This document shows positions 9,314 through 17,430 of a DNA stretch of 64,000 bases, one piece after another (position 1 is the first letter of the stretch; each line of letters starts with the position of its first letter). A model generated the notes under the pieces. That model worked only from the letters and a program-made list of their open reading frames with translations, was not told where the DNA came from and searched no databases. The translations under genes were made by a program, and so were the position numbers. Source of the DNA: JAWHTC01 sp032586155 (GTDB taxonomy: Bacteria > Pseudomonadota > Alphaproteobacteria > Rhodobacterales > Rhodobacteraceae); NCBI RefSeq assembly GCF_032586155.1, contig NZ_JAWHTC010000007.1, positions 62,001-126,000 on the forward strand. The letters are read 5' to 3'.

Positions 9314-9360
9314 CGCCGCGAGATCACCAGACCGCCCCCTGGGCTGGTGATCTCGCGGCG
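9314..9360. terminator. Long perfect hairpin between convergent genes
   Basis: CGCCGCGAGATCACCAG (9314-9330) is perfectly complementary to CTGGTGATCTCGCGGCG (9344-9360), with a 13-base loop. The 17-bp GC-rich stem sits between the stop of the class V aminotransferase (9106) and the stop of the opposite-strand peptidase gene (9366). It lacks a T tract on either side, so a bidirectional terminator or RNA-stability element is inferred from position. The 200 bases before it (9107-9313) show no gene. Confidence 0.6.
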
Positions 9361-9365
9361 TCGTC

Positions 9366-10037
9366 TCATGCCTCGGAATGCCGTATCGTCATCCGCAGCG
9401 CCAGCAACAGGGTAGTCACGCTCAGCACCAGCCACAGCCCGCCCCAGAACATCGTCGGGCCGCCGAACTCCTCGGCCAGCATGCGCGCGTCCGAACGCAG
9501 CTCGGAGCGGGCCAGCGTGTCAGAGAAAATGTCGAGCGGGACATAAATCATCGAGCTGAGTCCGATCACCCGCAGCACCGCATCGTTGACGAGGTGGCCG
9601 GTAAACCGGGCAATCGCCAGCATCACCGCGCCAGTACCGGCACAAAAGATAAAGGCAAAACCTTCACGCACGTAGAGCGTCGCGACGATCAACAGCGTCG
9701 CGCCAAGAAGGGCGGTGACCCAGCGGTCGATATTGCCCTTGAGTGCAGCCATGAACAGCGCCAGCCCGATCAGCAGAGACCCGAGATAACCCGAGCTGAG
9801 GATCAGGAAGCGGTTGCCGCCGCGGGCCTGAACGAGGCCGCCCTGATGCGGTGTCAGGGAAAGCGATTCCGGGCTGCCCCCGGTGAGAAGCACTGTCAGC
9901 AGATGCGCCAGCTCGTGAAAGAACACCGCCAGGATTTTGAGCGGCAACAGGAACGGCGTGGACCACAACACCGTCAGTGCGCTCAAAACGGCAAGAGCGA
10001 CAAGGCCTGCCTGGTGTTGTCGCAGCAAGCCCTTCAT
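9366..10037 (-). CDS. M50-family membrane metallopeptidase-like protein
   Basis: The 223-residue polytopic membrane protein has the zinc metallopeptidase motif HELAH at residues 41-45 inside the second hydrophobic segment (VFFHELAHLLTVLLTGG), as in the M50B-like/site-2-protease group. About six hydrophobic segments follow. The usual C-terminal NxxPxxxLDG zinc-ligand motif of classical S2P is not evident, as in small M50B-like proteins, so proteolytic activity is unproven. Its start overlaps the end of the upstream AraC gene by four bases (ATGA), implying translational coupling. The pair may form a regulatory unit, but nothing shows what it cleaves. Confidence 0.8.
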   Translation of the reverse strand: MKGLLRQHQAGLVALAVLSALTVLWSTPFLLPLKILAVFFHELAHLLTVLLTGGSPESLSLTPHQGGLVQARGGNRFLILSSGYLGSLLIGLALFMAALKGNIDRWVTALLGATLLIVATLYVREGFAFIFCAGTGAVMLAIARFTGHLVNDAVLRVIGLSSMIYVPLDIFSDTLARSELRSDARMLAEEFGGPTMFWGGLWLVLSVTTLLLALRMTIRHSEA

Positions 10038-11026
10038 GACAGCGATGCCCGCGCTTCGCCCGGGGTCATGCCGGTCCAGCCCTGGAAGGCGCGATAAAAC
10101 GAATTCGGGTCGCGATAGGCCAGAAGATACGAGATTTCATGCACACTCATGTCGTCGCGTTTGAGGTAGTGCATCGACAGTTCCGCGCGGGTGGATTCAA
10201 GCACAGATTGGAAGCTTTCGCCTTCCTCCTTCAATTTGCGCTGAAGCGAGCGGCGCGACATGGCGAGGCGGTCGCAGACGGCATCGATGGTGGCTTCGCC
10301 CGCGGGCAGGATATCAACCAGCGCCCGGCGCACCCGGATCGAGACCGCGAGCCGTTTGTTGCGGTCGTGCATTTGCTGACGCAGATCGGCCTCGATCACG
10401 CGGTATTGCTCTTCATTGGCGAATATCATTCGGCGGTCGGCATCCTCGTGCGACAGGCGCATTTCGGGGACCGGGGCGAGATGGGGCGTGACCCCGAAAA
10501 ACTCGATCACCTCGGGCGGGATGGATGGATTGAGTGGCCCACCCAGGGCCAGGGGCACGATGGCGTGGCCGGTGAAGCTGCGGCAGATCTCGACGAAATA
10601 GACCAATTCGAACAGTGAAAAGAGGGCAGGTGCCCGGATGTCCGGCGGCGGGGCCCAGCGTAGCGTCAGGCCACGCTCGTCCCGTTCGGCCGTCATCGTG
10701 ATCGGCACCACCAGCGGTTTGAACACGGCCAGGCGGTCGAAGCCGGTCTTGATGTCGGGGCTGGAGGCAAAGCCATAGATCGCCGGAATCATCGGGCCGC
10801 AGGCAGCGGTCTTGGCGATTTGCAGGGCCAGGCCGGGCCCGCTGGCCTCGTCCTCGGTCGCCTGCCAGAGGGCAAAGAACTGCTCGGCGGTGACGCCTCC
10901 ATCCTCGGAGAGGAAGTGATCCGGGGCAAGGCCGGCCCGGCGCATGATGCGGGTGTGATCCAGCCCCATGGCCTGGGCCATCTGGATCATCTGGGCGCCA
11001 ATGGAATAGGTTTCCTGTTTCGCCAT
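10034..11026 (-). CDS. AraC-family transcriptional regulator
   Basis: The 330-residue regulator has an N-terminal ~200-residue domain like the arabinose-binding/OruR-GliR-type AraC subgroup and a C-terminal double helix-turn-helix: the first helices around ATIDAVCDRLAMSRRSLQRKL, the second around SVHEISYLLAYRDPNSFYRAF. I chose the ATG at 11026 (MAKQETYSIG) because AAAGGAGG lies just upstream; a farther start would add 37 non-conserved residues. It is divergent from iorAB across 168 bases, so control of the hydroxylase operon is plausible. It also overlaps and is likely co-transcribed with the M50 peptidase gene. Confidence 0.9.
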   Translation of the reverse strand: MAKQETYSIGAQMIQMAQAMGLDHTRIMRRAGLAPDHFLSEDGGVTAEQFFALWQATEDEASGPGLALQIAKTAACGPMIPAIYGFASSPDIKTGFDRLAVFKPLVVPITMTAERDERGLTLRWAPPPDIRAPALFSLFELVYFVEICRSFTGHAIVPLALGGPLNPSIPPEVIEFFGVTPHLAPVPEMRLSHEDADRRMIFANEEQYRVIEADLRQQMHDRNKRLAVSIRVRRALVDILPAGEATIDAVCDRLAMSRRSLQRKLKEEGESFQSVLESTRAELSMHYLKRDDMSVHEISYLLAYRDPNSFYRAFQGWTGMTPGEARASLS

Positions 11027-11194
11027 TACGGCCTCCTTTTGCCCGGCATGCCTAGGCCAAACCGGGGTGGCATGGCCAGTTGGGCGGCAACGGATGGCAC
11101 CAAATGAAAGAGTTTTGGCGCGAATTGCAAGTTTCAAATGGCGAGGGATGCCCTAGATTGAGGGGAACCGAATGAGGCGAGGGAAACGCGCGAC

Positions 11195-11653
11195 ATGCAG
11201 ATCAAGGTGAATGGCAAGGCCCACGAGGTGGATGTCGAAGGCGACATGCCGCTGCTGTGGGTTCTGAGGGACGAGTTGGGGATCAAGGGGGTCAAATACG
11301 GCTGCGGTGTCGCGGCCTGTGGCGCCTGCACGGTGCATATTGACGGCGTTGCGGAACGCTCGTGCCAGGTGCCGGTTGGTGATGTCGAGGGCGAGATAAC
11401 CACCATCGAGGGGCTGGGCACGCCGGATGCGATGCATGCGGTTCAGGCCGCCTGGGTGGAGCATCAAGTGGCGCAATGCGGCTATTGCCAGAGCGGGCAG
11501 ATCATGCAGGCCACCGACCTGCTGTCGAACAGTCCGAACCCGACCGATGAGGAAATCGACGAGGCGATGCAGGGCAACCTGTGCCGTTGCGGTACCTATC
11601 CGCGTATTCGCGCCGCGGTGAAAACCGCCGCCAAGACACTGCAGGGGGCCTGA
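11195..11653 (+). CDS. iorA: Isoquinoline 1-oxidoreductase-type alpha subunit, two [2Fe-2S] clusters
   Basis: The 152-residue iron-sulfur subunit of a xanthine-oxidase-family molybdo-hydroxylase has the ferredoxin-like N-terminal motif GCGVAACGAC (Cys37, 42, 45). The C-terminal helical cluster motif is CGYCQSGQ followed by NLCRCGTYPRIR. It passes electrons from the molybdenum site to an external acceptor. The next gene starts three bases after the stop and encodes the catalytic subunit, so they form an operon. No FAD subunit gene is adjacent, as expected for the two-subunit isoquinoline/aldehyde-oxidase-like class. The true substrate is unknown. Confidence 0.88.
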   Translation: MQIKVNGKAHEVDVEGDMPLLWVLRDELGIKGVKYGCGVAACGACTVHIDGVAERSCQVPVGDVEGEITTIEGLGTPDAMHAVQAAWVEHQVAQCGYCQSGQIMQATDLLSNSPNPTDEEIDEAMQGNLCRCGTYPRIRAAVKTAAKTLQGA

Positions 11654-11656
11654 GCC

Positions 11657-13891
11657 ATGGGACGCGTAAAGACGATTGCACGACGGACATTTCTGATCGG
11701 CTCGGTTGCCGTTCTGGGCGGTGTGGCTTTCGGGGTCTACCGGGTGAAAACACCCTATGCCAACCCGCTTGAAGACACGCTGGCCGAGGGTGAGGCGACG
11801 TTCAACCCCTGGGTTCTGATCGACAGTGAAAAGGTCACGCTGATCACGCCGCATGGCGACAAGGGGCAGGGGGTGGCGTCGATGCAGGCGGCGCTGATCG
11901 CCGAGGAAATGGATTTGGACTGGGGCGAGTTCGAAATCGATTTCGGTCAGCCCGACAAGGCCTACTGGAACCGCGCCATGGGTGATGAGGCGGTGCCGTT
12001 CATGTCGAGCGACGATGGCCGCATGGCCGAGACGATGCGCGGAATTGCCGGGGGCGCGATCAAGCTTCTGGGAATGCAGGGGACCGGCGGGTCGACCAGC
12101 GCGCCGGACAGTTTCGTCAAGCTGCGCGAGGCCGGTGCGATGGCGCGCGAGACGCTGAAGCTGGCGGCCTCGCAAAAGTCGGGCGTGCCGGTGGGCAAGC
12201 TGACCACCAGGGGCGGTGCGGTGCACCTGCCGGATGGATCGTCGCTGAAATACACCGAACTGGCGGGCATTGCCGCCGGGATCGACCCGGTGCGCGATAT
12301 TGCGCTGCGCGACCCGAAAGAGTGGCGCCTTGTCGGCAAGCCGATGCAGCGGCTCGATACCCTTGCCAAATCGACGGGCACGCAGAGCTATGGCATCGAC
12401 GTGGAACTGGATGGCATGGTCTATGCCACGGTCAAGATGAACCCGCGTCAGGGCGGGATCTTGAATGGGTTCGACGCAACCGAGGCGCGCAAATTGCGTG
12501 GCGTGAAGGACGTGATCGAGATCACCGGCGGTGTGGCGGTTGTGGCCGACAATACCTGGCGCGCTTTCCAGGCGGCTGAAGCCATTGAATACGATTGGGG
12601 CCCGGCACCGTACCCGGCCGAGATGGAGGACCATTGGGCAGCAATCGGGGCCTCCTTCACCGAGGATCACCTCGACAGCACATGGCGCGATGACGGCGAT
12701 GCCGGAGCCACAGCCGAAGGCGGGTTCGAAGCGGAGTACCGTGCGCCCTATGTGGCCCATGCGCCGCTTGAGCCGCTGAACGCCACGGTTCTGGTCACGG
12801 ATGCGGCGGTCGAGGTCTGGACCGGCCATCAGATGCCGCGGTTCCTGCAACAGCAGGTGGCGGCGGTCACCGGTCATGATGCCGAACAGGTGGTCTTCCA
12901 TAACCATTTCATGGGCGGCAGTTTCGGCCACCGGCTTGAGCTGGACTATGTCAAGCAGGCAGCGGAAGTGGCCAACCAGATGCGCGGCACGCCGGTCAAG
13001 ATGACCTATTCCCGGGAAGAGGATTTTGCCCATGACTTCCCGCGCCATCCGGGCATCGCCCGGGGTCGCGGTGCTGTGGCCGATGGCAAGGTGACGACGA
13101 TCGACCTTCAGGTGGCCATGCCCTCGGTCGTCGGATCACAGATGGGGCGGTTGGGCATGTCCGTTCCCGGGCCGGACAGCCAGATCGCCGCCGGGTCGTG
13201 GAACAATCCCTACAGCCTGCCCAATTACCGGATGCGGGCCTATCGCGCACCGGAACTGGCGCCGGTATCGAGCTGGCGCTCGGTCGGGGCCTCGGCCAAC
13301 GGTTTCTTCTTCGACAGCTTTCTCGACGAGTTGATCCACGAGGCCGGTGCCGACCCGATGGAGGAACGTATCCGCCTGATGGGCCATGACGTCAGCCGCA
13401 AGGTACTGGAAGCGGTGGCGGAGATGTCGTCGTGGAGCGGGCCCTTGGGCGATGGCAAAGGGCGCGGCGTCGCCTTTGTCGAAAGCTTCGGCGTGCCGAC
13501 GGCGGAAGTGGTCGAAGTCACCGCCACCGAGGACGGGATCAGGATCGACAAGGTCTGGGTTGCGGCGGATGTCGGCACGGTGATCGACCCGGTGAATTTC
13601 GAGAACCTGGTGCAGGGCGGGGTGATCTTTGGCCTGGGCCACGCGATGAATTGCGAGATCACCTATGCCGACGGGATGGCGGAACAGGCAAACTATCCGG
13701 ATGCCGAAGGGATGCGGATGGCGCAATGTCCCGAAATCTTCGTGCGCGGGTTGGAGAATGGCCCGAAAATCCGTGGCATCGGTGAGCCGCCGGTGCCACC
13801 CGCTGCACCGGCCCTGGCCAACGCGATCTTTGCCGCCACGGGGCAGCGCCTGCGCGAAATGCCGTTTTCGAAATTCGTGACGTTTGCCTGA
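11657..13891 (+). CDS. iorB: Isoquinoline 1-oxidoreductase-type beta subunit, Tat-exported molybdopterin-binding protein
   Basis: The 744-residue molybdenum cofactor subunit carries a twin-arginine signal at the N-terminus (ARRTFLIG at residues 8-15, then a hydrophobic stretch), so the enzyme probably acts in the periplasm with iorA carried along. Family motifs include GHQMPRF and GGSFGHRLE in the cofactor domain and, near the end, GIGEPPVPPAAPALANAI, where Glu710 is the expected catalytic base. The family hydroxylates N-heterocycles or oxidises aldehydes. A T-tailed hairpin follows at 13905. The divergent AraC gene is the likely regulator. Confidence 0.88.
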   Translation: MGRVKTIARRTFLIGSVAVLGGVAFGVYRVKTPYANPLEDTLAEGEATFNPWVLIDSEKVTLITPHGDKGQGVASMQAALIAEEMDLDWGEFEIDFGQPDKAYWNRAMGDEAVPFMSSDDGRMAETMRGIAGGAIKLLGMQGTGGSTSAPDSFVKLREAGAMARETLKLAASQKSGVPVGKLTTRGGAVHLPDGSSLKYTELAGIAAGIDPVRDIALRDPKEWRLVGKPMQRLDTLAKSTGTQSYGIDVELDGMVYATVKMNPRQGGILNGFDATEARKLRGVKDVIEITGGVAVVADNTWRAFQAAEAIEYDWGPAPYPAEMEDHWAAIGASFTEDHLDSTWRDDGDAGATAEGGFEAEYRAPYVAHAPLEPLNATVLVTDAAVEVWTGHQMPRFLQQQVAAVTGHDAEQVVFHNHFMGGSFGHRLELDYVKQAAEVANQMRGTPVKMTYSREEDFAHDFPRHPGIARGRGAVADGKVTTIDLQVAMPSVVGSQMGRLGMSVPGPDSQIAAGSWNNPYSLPNYRMRAYRAPELAPVSSWRSVGASANGFFFDSFLDELIHEAGADPMEERIRLMGHDVSRKVLEAVAEMSSWSGPLGDGKGRGVAFVESFGVPTAEVVEVTATEDGIRIDKVWVAADVGTVIDPVNFENLVQGGVIFGLGHAMNCEITYADGMAEQANYPDAEGMRMAQCPEIFVRGLENGPKIRGIGEPPVPPAAPALANAIFAATGQRLREMPFSKFVTFA

Positions 13892-14232
13892 GAAAACGCC
13901 TTCCCGCCACGCTCCCGCCCACCCACCCCGCGTGGCCGAGGGGAGTGGCGTCCGTTTTTCAACCGAAGCGATGGGGTGGAGGCGGGAATGAGTTTTTCAG
14001 CCAAGGAAGAGAACTGATGCCGGCTCTCTTTCTTTGGGTAAATACTCAAACCCCGCCAGTTGATCCAGATGCTGCGTTTTCCGACAGGTGAGCCCGATCA
14101 ATTCCCGCGCCGAGCCTCAGCGAGGCCCCCCTTGGCGACGCCGTCAGGCGGCGCAACCCAAATCGACCGACGCCGTCAGCACAGCGCAAATCCCCGCTTG
14201 ATGCCGGTGCGGGCCGGTCCTAGGGTGCGGCC
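13892..14232 (+). terminator. 341-base spacer with an intrinsic terminator at 13905-13959 after iorB
   Basis: Inside the spacer, CGCCAC (13905-13910) with CTCCC (13912-13916) pairs with GGGAGTGGCG (13941-13950), with one bulged G. The hairpin runs into TCCGTTTTTC. It ends the iorAB transcript. The remaining part up to ybgC shows no open frame or repeat I can support. Confidence 0.7.
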
Positions 14233-14610
14233 ATGATCTACAAGCTCCCCATCCGCGTTTACTATGAAGACACCGACATGGCCGGGATCGTCTATTACGC
14301 CAATTACCTGCGCTATATCGAGCGCGGGCGCAGCGAATGGGTGCGCGAGGTCGGCCTTGATCAGAACAAGATGAAGGACGAGGACGGGATTGTCTTTGCT
14401 GTTCGGCGGGTCGAGGCCGATTACCTGGCACCGGCGCGGCTGGATGACGAGCTGGTCGTCGAGACCTGGGTTGAGAGCCTGAAGCCGGTGCGCATGGTCA
14501 TGGGCCAGGAGGTCAAGCGCGGTGACGAGGTGCTGTTTCGGGCCATGGTCACCGTCATCTGCATGACGCTGGAGGGCAAACCTGTGCGGCTGCCCAAATG
14601 GGACGGCTAA
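14233..14610 (+). CDS. ybgC: Acyl-CoA thioesterase of the YbgC hotdog family
   Basis: The 125-residue hotdog-fold protein has the family active-site stretch YEDTDMAGIVYYANYLRYIERGRSEW, read here as the Asp of TDMAG followed by YYANYLRY (residues ~11-26), and VRRVEADYLAPARLDDEL. YbgC hydrolyses acyl-CoA esters in the cytosol and is usually the first gene of the tol-pal operon. Here no tolQRAB genes follow; the next gene is convergent argE. The operon link is therefore lost or lies elsewhere. The C-terminus after the fold is short, so the protein appears complete. Confidence 0.9.
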   Translation: MIYKLPIRVYYEDTDMAGIVYYANYLRYIERGRSEWVREVGLDQNKMKDEDGIVFAVRRVEADYLAPARLDDELVVETWVESLKPVRMVMGQEVKRGDEVLFRAMVTVICMTLEGKPVRLPKWDG

Positions 14611-14680
14611 ACGGCGGTTGAAGCAGTGGGCGGGCCGGACGGTTCCGGGCCGCTCGCGTCGCAAACGGCGGATGACCGGC

Positions 14681-15829
14681 TCAGTGGCTCAGATCCTCCA
14701 GGATGCGGTCCATCATCTCGTCACAGGCCCTCAGTTGGCTCAGCGTCAGGTATTCGTCCGGCTTGTGACCTTGCCCTTCCATTGAACCCGGGCCGCAGAC
14801 CACGGTGGGAATGCCCAGCTCGCTGAAAAACCCAGCCTCGGTACCGAAGGCCACCTTGGTGGTGTCGTTGGTCCGGGCCAGTTTCTGGGCCAGACCGATC
14901 ACGCAATCGCTGTCGGGCACGTCGAGACCGGGATAGGCGTTGTACTGTTCGATCTCGATCCGTGCGCCGTTCCAATCGCGGCGATAGGTTTCGCTGACGC
15001 GTTCGGCGGCGGCGTGGATGGCGCGCAGGATATCCGCGGCTGGATCAGCGGCGAGATGGCGGTATTCAAAGGTGATCTCTGCCCGGTCGGGCACGATGTT
15101 GAGCGCGGTGCCACCGGTCAATAGGCCGACATGCAGGGTGGTGTAGGGCACTGAATAGGCCGGGTCGCGGTGGCCTTGTTCGGCAAAGCGCCGCTGCAGT
15201 CCGCGCAGTTCGGTCACGAAATCCGTGGCCAGGTGCAGCGCGTTGACGAAATTCGGAGCCAGCGCCGAATGGCCGCTTTGCCCGAAACAGGTGGCGCGCA
15301 GCGCGGCCTTGCCCTTGTGGCCCACTGCGACCTGCATCTCGGTCGGTTCACCCACGAAACAGGCGCGGGGCTGTCCAATCAACGGAGCGACACGATCAAG
15401 CATTTCCTGAATGCCGACACAGCCGATTTCCTCATCATAGGACAGGACCATTTTCAGCGGCTCGCGCAGGTCGGCCCGCGCCGCCCGCTCGGCTAGCGAC
15501 AGTATCGAGGCGAGATAGCCTTTCATGTCGGTGGTGCCCCGGCCAAACAGCCGATCCCCCTCGCGGGTCAGGCGGAACGGATCACGGGTCCAGTCCTGTC
15601 CGTCGACCGGAACGACGTCGGTATGCGCCGACAGCATGATACCGTCGCCCGTGGGGCCGATTTCGGCGTAAAGGCCGGTTTTTCCCCCATCCGCGCTGGG
15701 AATGCGGGTCACGGCAAAGCCGTGGCGTTCAAGGATGTCAGCGGCATAACCCGCCAGTTCGAGGTTCGAATTGCGGCTGACGGTGTCAAAGGCAATCAGC
15801 CGGTCCAGGATTTCAAGCGTTCGCGTCAT
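14681..15829 (-). CDS. argE: Acetylornithine deacetylase (M20 family)
   Basis: The 382-residue M20 metallohydrolase has the zinc-site motifs in order: SAHTDVVPVDG, GRGTTDMKGYLAS, LSYDEEIGCVG (catalytic Glu), VGEPT, and QGHKPDEYLTL with a late His. The dimerisation domain includes GQSGHSA and GTALNIVPD. ArgE-type enzymes remove the acetyl group from N-acetylornithine; a related deacylase of another N-acyl amino acid is possible because the context is not an arginine operon. It starts seven bases after the LysR stop, last in a leftward group with LysR, RidA and a flavin monooxygenase. Confidence 0.85.
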   Translation of the reverse strand: MTRTLEILDRLIAFDTVSRNSNLELAGYAADILERHGFAVTRIPSADGGKTGLYAEIGPTGDGIMLSAHTDVVPVDGQDWTRDPFRLTREGDRLFGRGTTDMKGYLASILSLAERAARADLREPLKMVLSYDEEIGCVGIQEMLDRVAPLIGQPRACFVGEPTEMQVAVGHKGKAALRATCFGQSGHSALAPNFVNALHLATDFVTELRGLQRRFAEQGHRDPAYSVPYTTLHVGLLTGGTALNIVPDRAEITFEYRHLAADPAADILRAIHAAAERVSETYRRDWNGARIEIEQYNAYPGLDVPDSDCVIGLAQKLARTNDTTKVAFGTEAGFFSELGIPTVVCGPGSMEGQGHKPDEYLTLSQLRACDEMMDRILEDLSH

Positions 15830-15836
15830 CGGGCTG

Positions 15837-16778
15837 CTATCCGGTCAGGCCTGGGATTTTTTCGACCGCATCCTTGTCATGATCGATCACCTCGCGGCAA
15901 TGGTCGATGAAGGCGGTCATCGTTTTCGTCGGTATCTCGTTCCTGACGCGCAGCAGGCCGATCTGCATCGGCCGGGCGGTGCCCGGCAGCGGAATGAACC
16001 TGAGCACCTTGCCGTCCGGGGACTGGTTGTTCAATGGCAGGATGTTCGCGATCGAAAACCCGAACCCGTTGGCGACAAGGCTGCGCATGATCGACATGTC
16101 GCGGGTGCGTTCGGTGACGTTCGGCTTGAAGCCCGAGTCGTGGAAAAAGGACAGGAAATACTCGCTGCTGTGGGGCAGATCGAGCAGCACCATCGGTTCA
16201 CCGCGCAGGGCATCGACCGTGATTTCCTCGAACTTGGCCAGTGGGTGGTCTTCGCTGACCACGACGTAGGGTGGCAGGCTCACCAGCGGGCTGAATTCCA
16301 GCTCGGGTGGGATATCGAGGTCATAGGTCAGGGCGATGTCCAGCTCTCCCCTTCGCAGTTGGCTGAAGATCTCGGCCTGGTTCAGCTCGTGTTGTTCGAT
16401 GCGCGCGTTGGGCTGGGCATCTTCGAACTTGCGGCGCAGAGAAGGCAGTACAATCTGCGCGAAGGTAACGAGACAGCCTACCGACAGGGTGCCCTGAATG
16501 TTGCCGGTGATCTCGCCCGCCAGGTCCGAGAGGTTCTCGGCGTCCTTCAGGATCACTTCGGTGCGTTGCAGGAACCGCTCGCCCCCCTTGGTCAGGGTCA
16601 GACCCTTGGCATGTTCGCGGATGAATAGCGTCAGCCCGAACTCGGTTTCGAGCTGCGCAATCGACGCCGAAATTGTCGGCGACGAGACGTTCAGCCGTTC
16701 ACTGGCCGCGGCGATGCTGCCGGTTTTGCCAACCGCGACGAAGTATTCAAGTTGGCGAAGGGTGAATCTGAACGGCAA
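15837..16778 (-). CDS. LysR-family transcriptional regulator
   Basis: The 313-residue regulator has an N-terminal winged helix (LRQLEYFVAVGKTGSIAAA, then LNVSSPTISASIAQLE) and a periplasmic-binding-like effector domain from about residue 90. It lies between ridA and argE on the same strand, 141 bases after ridA and 7 bases before argE. That suggests it regulates this small group and is itself part of it. The effector is unknown. Confidence 0.9.
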   Translation of the reverse strand: MPFRFTLRQLEYFVAVGKTGSIAAASERLNVSSPTISASIAQLETEFGLTLFIREHAKGLTLTKGGERFLQRTEVILKDAENLSDLAGEITGNIQGTLSVGCLVTFAQIVLPSLRRKFEDAQPNARIEQHELNQAEIFSQLRRGELDIALTYDLDIPPELEFSPLVSLPPYVVVSEDHPLAKFEEITVDALRGEPMVLLDLPHSSEYFLSFFHDSGFKPNVTERTRDMSIMRSLVANGFGFSIANILPLNNQSPDGKVLRFIPLPGTARPMQIGLLRVRNEIPTKTMTAFIDHCREVIDHDKDAVEKIPGLTG

Positions 16779-16919
16779 GGTGCCTTCCCCCGTGGGTTTG
16801 TCCGCTTATGGCTTGCACATTATCCAAGTTGTCGTGTGCGCGGTATGTTTTTCGGGCAATGGTCGCGACACGCCGAAGCGAGCGCCCGACGCACCGGTGT
16901 CAGGCAGCCAACGCCAAGG

Positions 16920-17336
16920 TTAATCCGGGATCACCGCCGTGCCGTCGATCTCGACCAGCCATTCCGGGCGTGCCAGCGCCTGCACCACCAGCCCGGTCGA
17001 GACCGGATGCACGCCCTTGATGTATTCGCCCATGGTCCGGTAGACCGCCTCGCGGTGGCGCACGTCGGTGATGTAGACCACCACCTTCACCAGGTGTTCC
17101 ATCGAGCCGCCTGCCTCTTCGATCAGCTGGCGGATATTCTGCATCACCTTGTGGGTCTGCTCGGCCGGGTCATGGCTGTCGATATTGACCGCGTCATCCA
17201 GGTTCTGCGGACACTGGCCGCGCAGGTAGACCGTCTTGCCGCCCCGTGTCACCACCGCCTGGCACAGATCGTTGTCGAGCGCCTGCTCTGGATAGGTGTC
17301 AGCGGTGTTGAACTTTCGTATGCGTTCATGCGCCAT
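16920..17336 (-). CDS. RidA-family (YjgF/YER057c) protein
   Basis: The 138-residue Rid-family protein shows KTVYLRGQCPQNLDD and a C-terminal ALARPEWLVEIDGTAVI. Canonical RidA hydrolyses reactive enamines/imines from PLP enzymes and needs an Arg just before the LP motif. Here that position appears to be Leu, so it may belong to a Rid subgroup without classical deaminase activity. I chose the ATG at 17336 (MAHERIRKFN) because GAGGAGA precedes it; an in-frame start 14 codons upstream is weaker. It sits between the flavin monooxygenase and LysR genes on the same strand. Confidence 0.87.
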   Translation of the reverse strand: MAHERIRKFNTADTYPEQALDNDLCQAVVTRGGKTVYLRGQCPQNLDDAVNIDSHDPAEQTHKVMQNIRQLIEEAGGSMEHLVKVVVYITDVRHREAVYRTMGEYIKGVHPVSTGLVVQALARPEWLVEIDGTAVIPD

Positions 17337-17354
17337 GGCATGTCTCCTCGTAGA

Positions 17355-17371
17355 GTGGGGTTTTGCCCCAC
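17355..17371 (-). repeat. Small hairpin between monooxygenase and ridA genes
   Basis: GTGGGG (17355-17360) pairs with CCCCAC (17366-17371) over a 5-base loop, just upstream of the ridA ribosome-binding site on the leftward strand. It could tune ridA translation or partially end the upstream message; this is inference from placement. Confidence 0.4.
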
Positions 17372-17430
17372 CACTCATTCATTCAATTCGAAAAAGCCAG
17401 CAAGGTCCAACTTGGCCGGGCTTTGGGGGC

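Noticed and set aside
11153..13048. A 631-codon minus-strand frame opposite iorAB
   Set aside because: Antisense shadow; crosses the intergenic junction of two conserved genes and has no recognisable domain.
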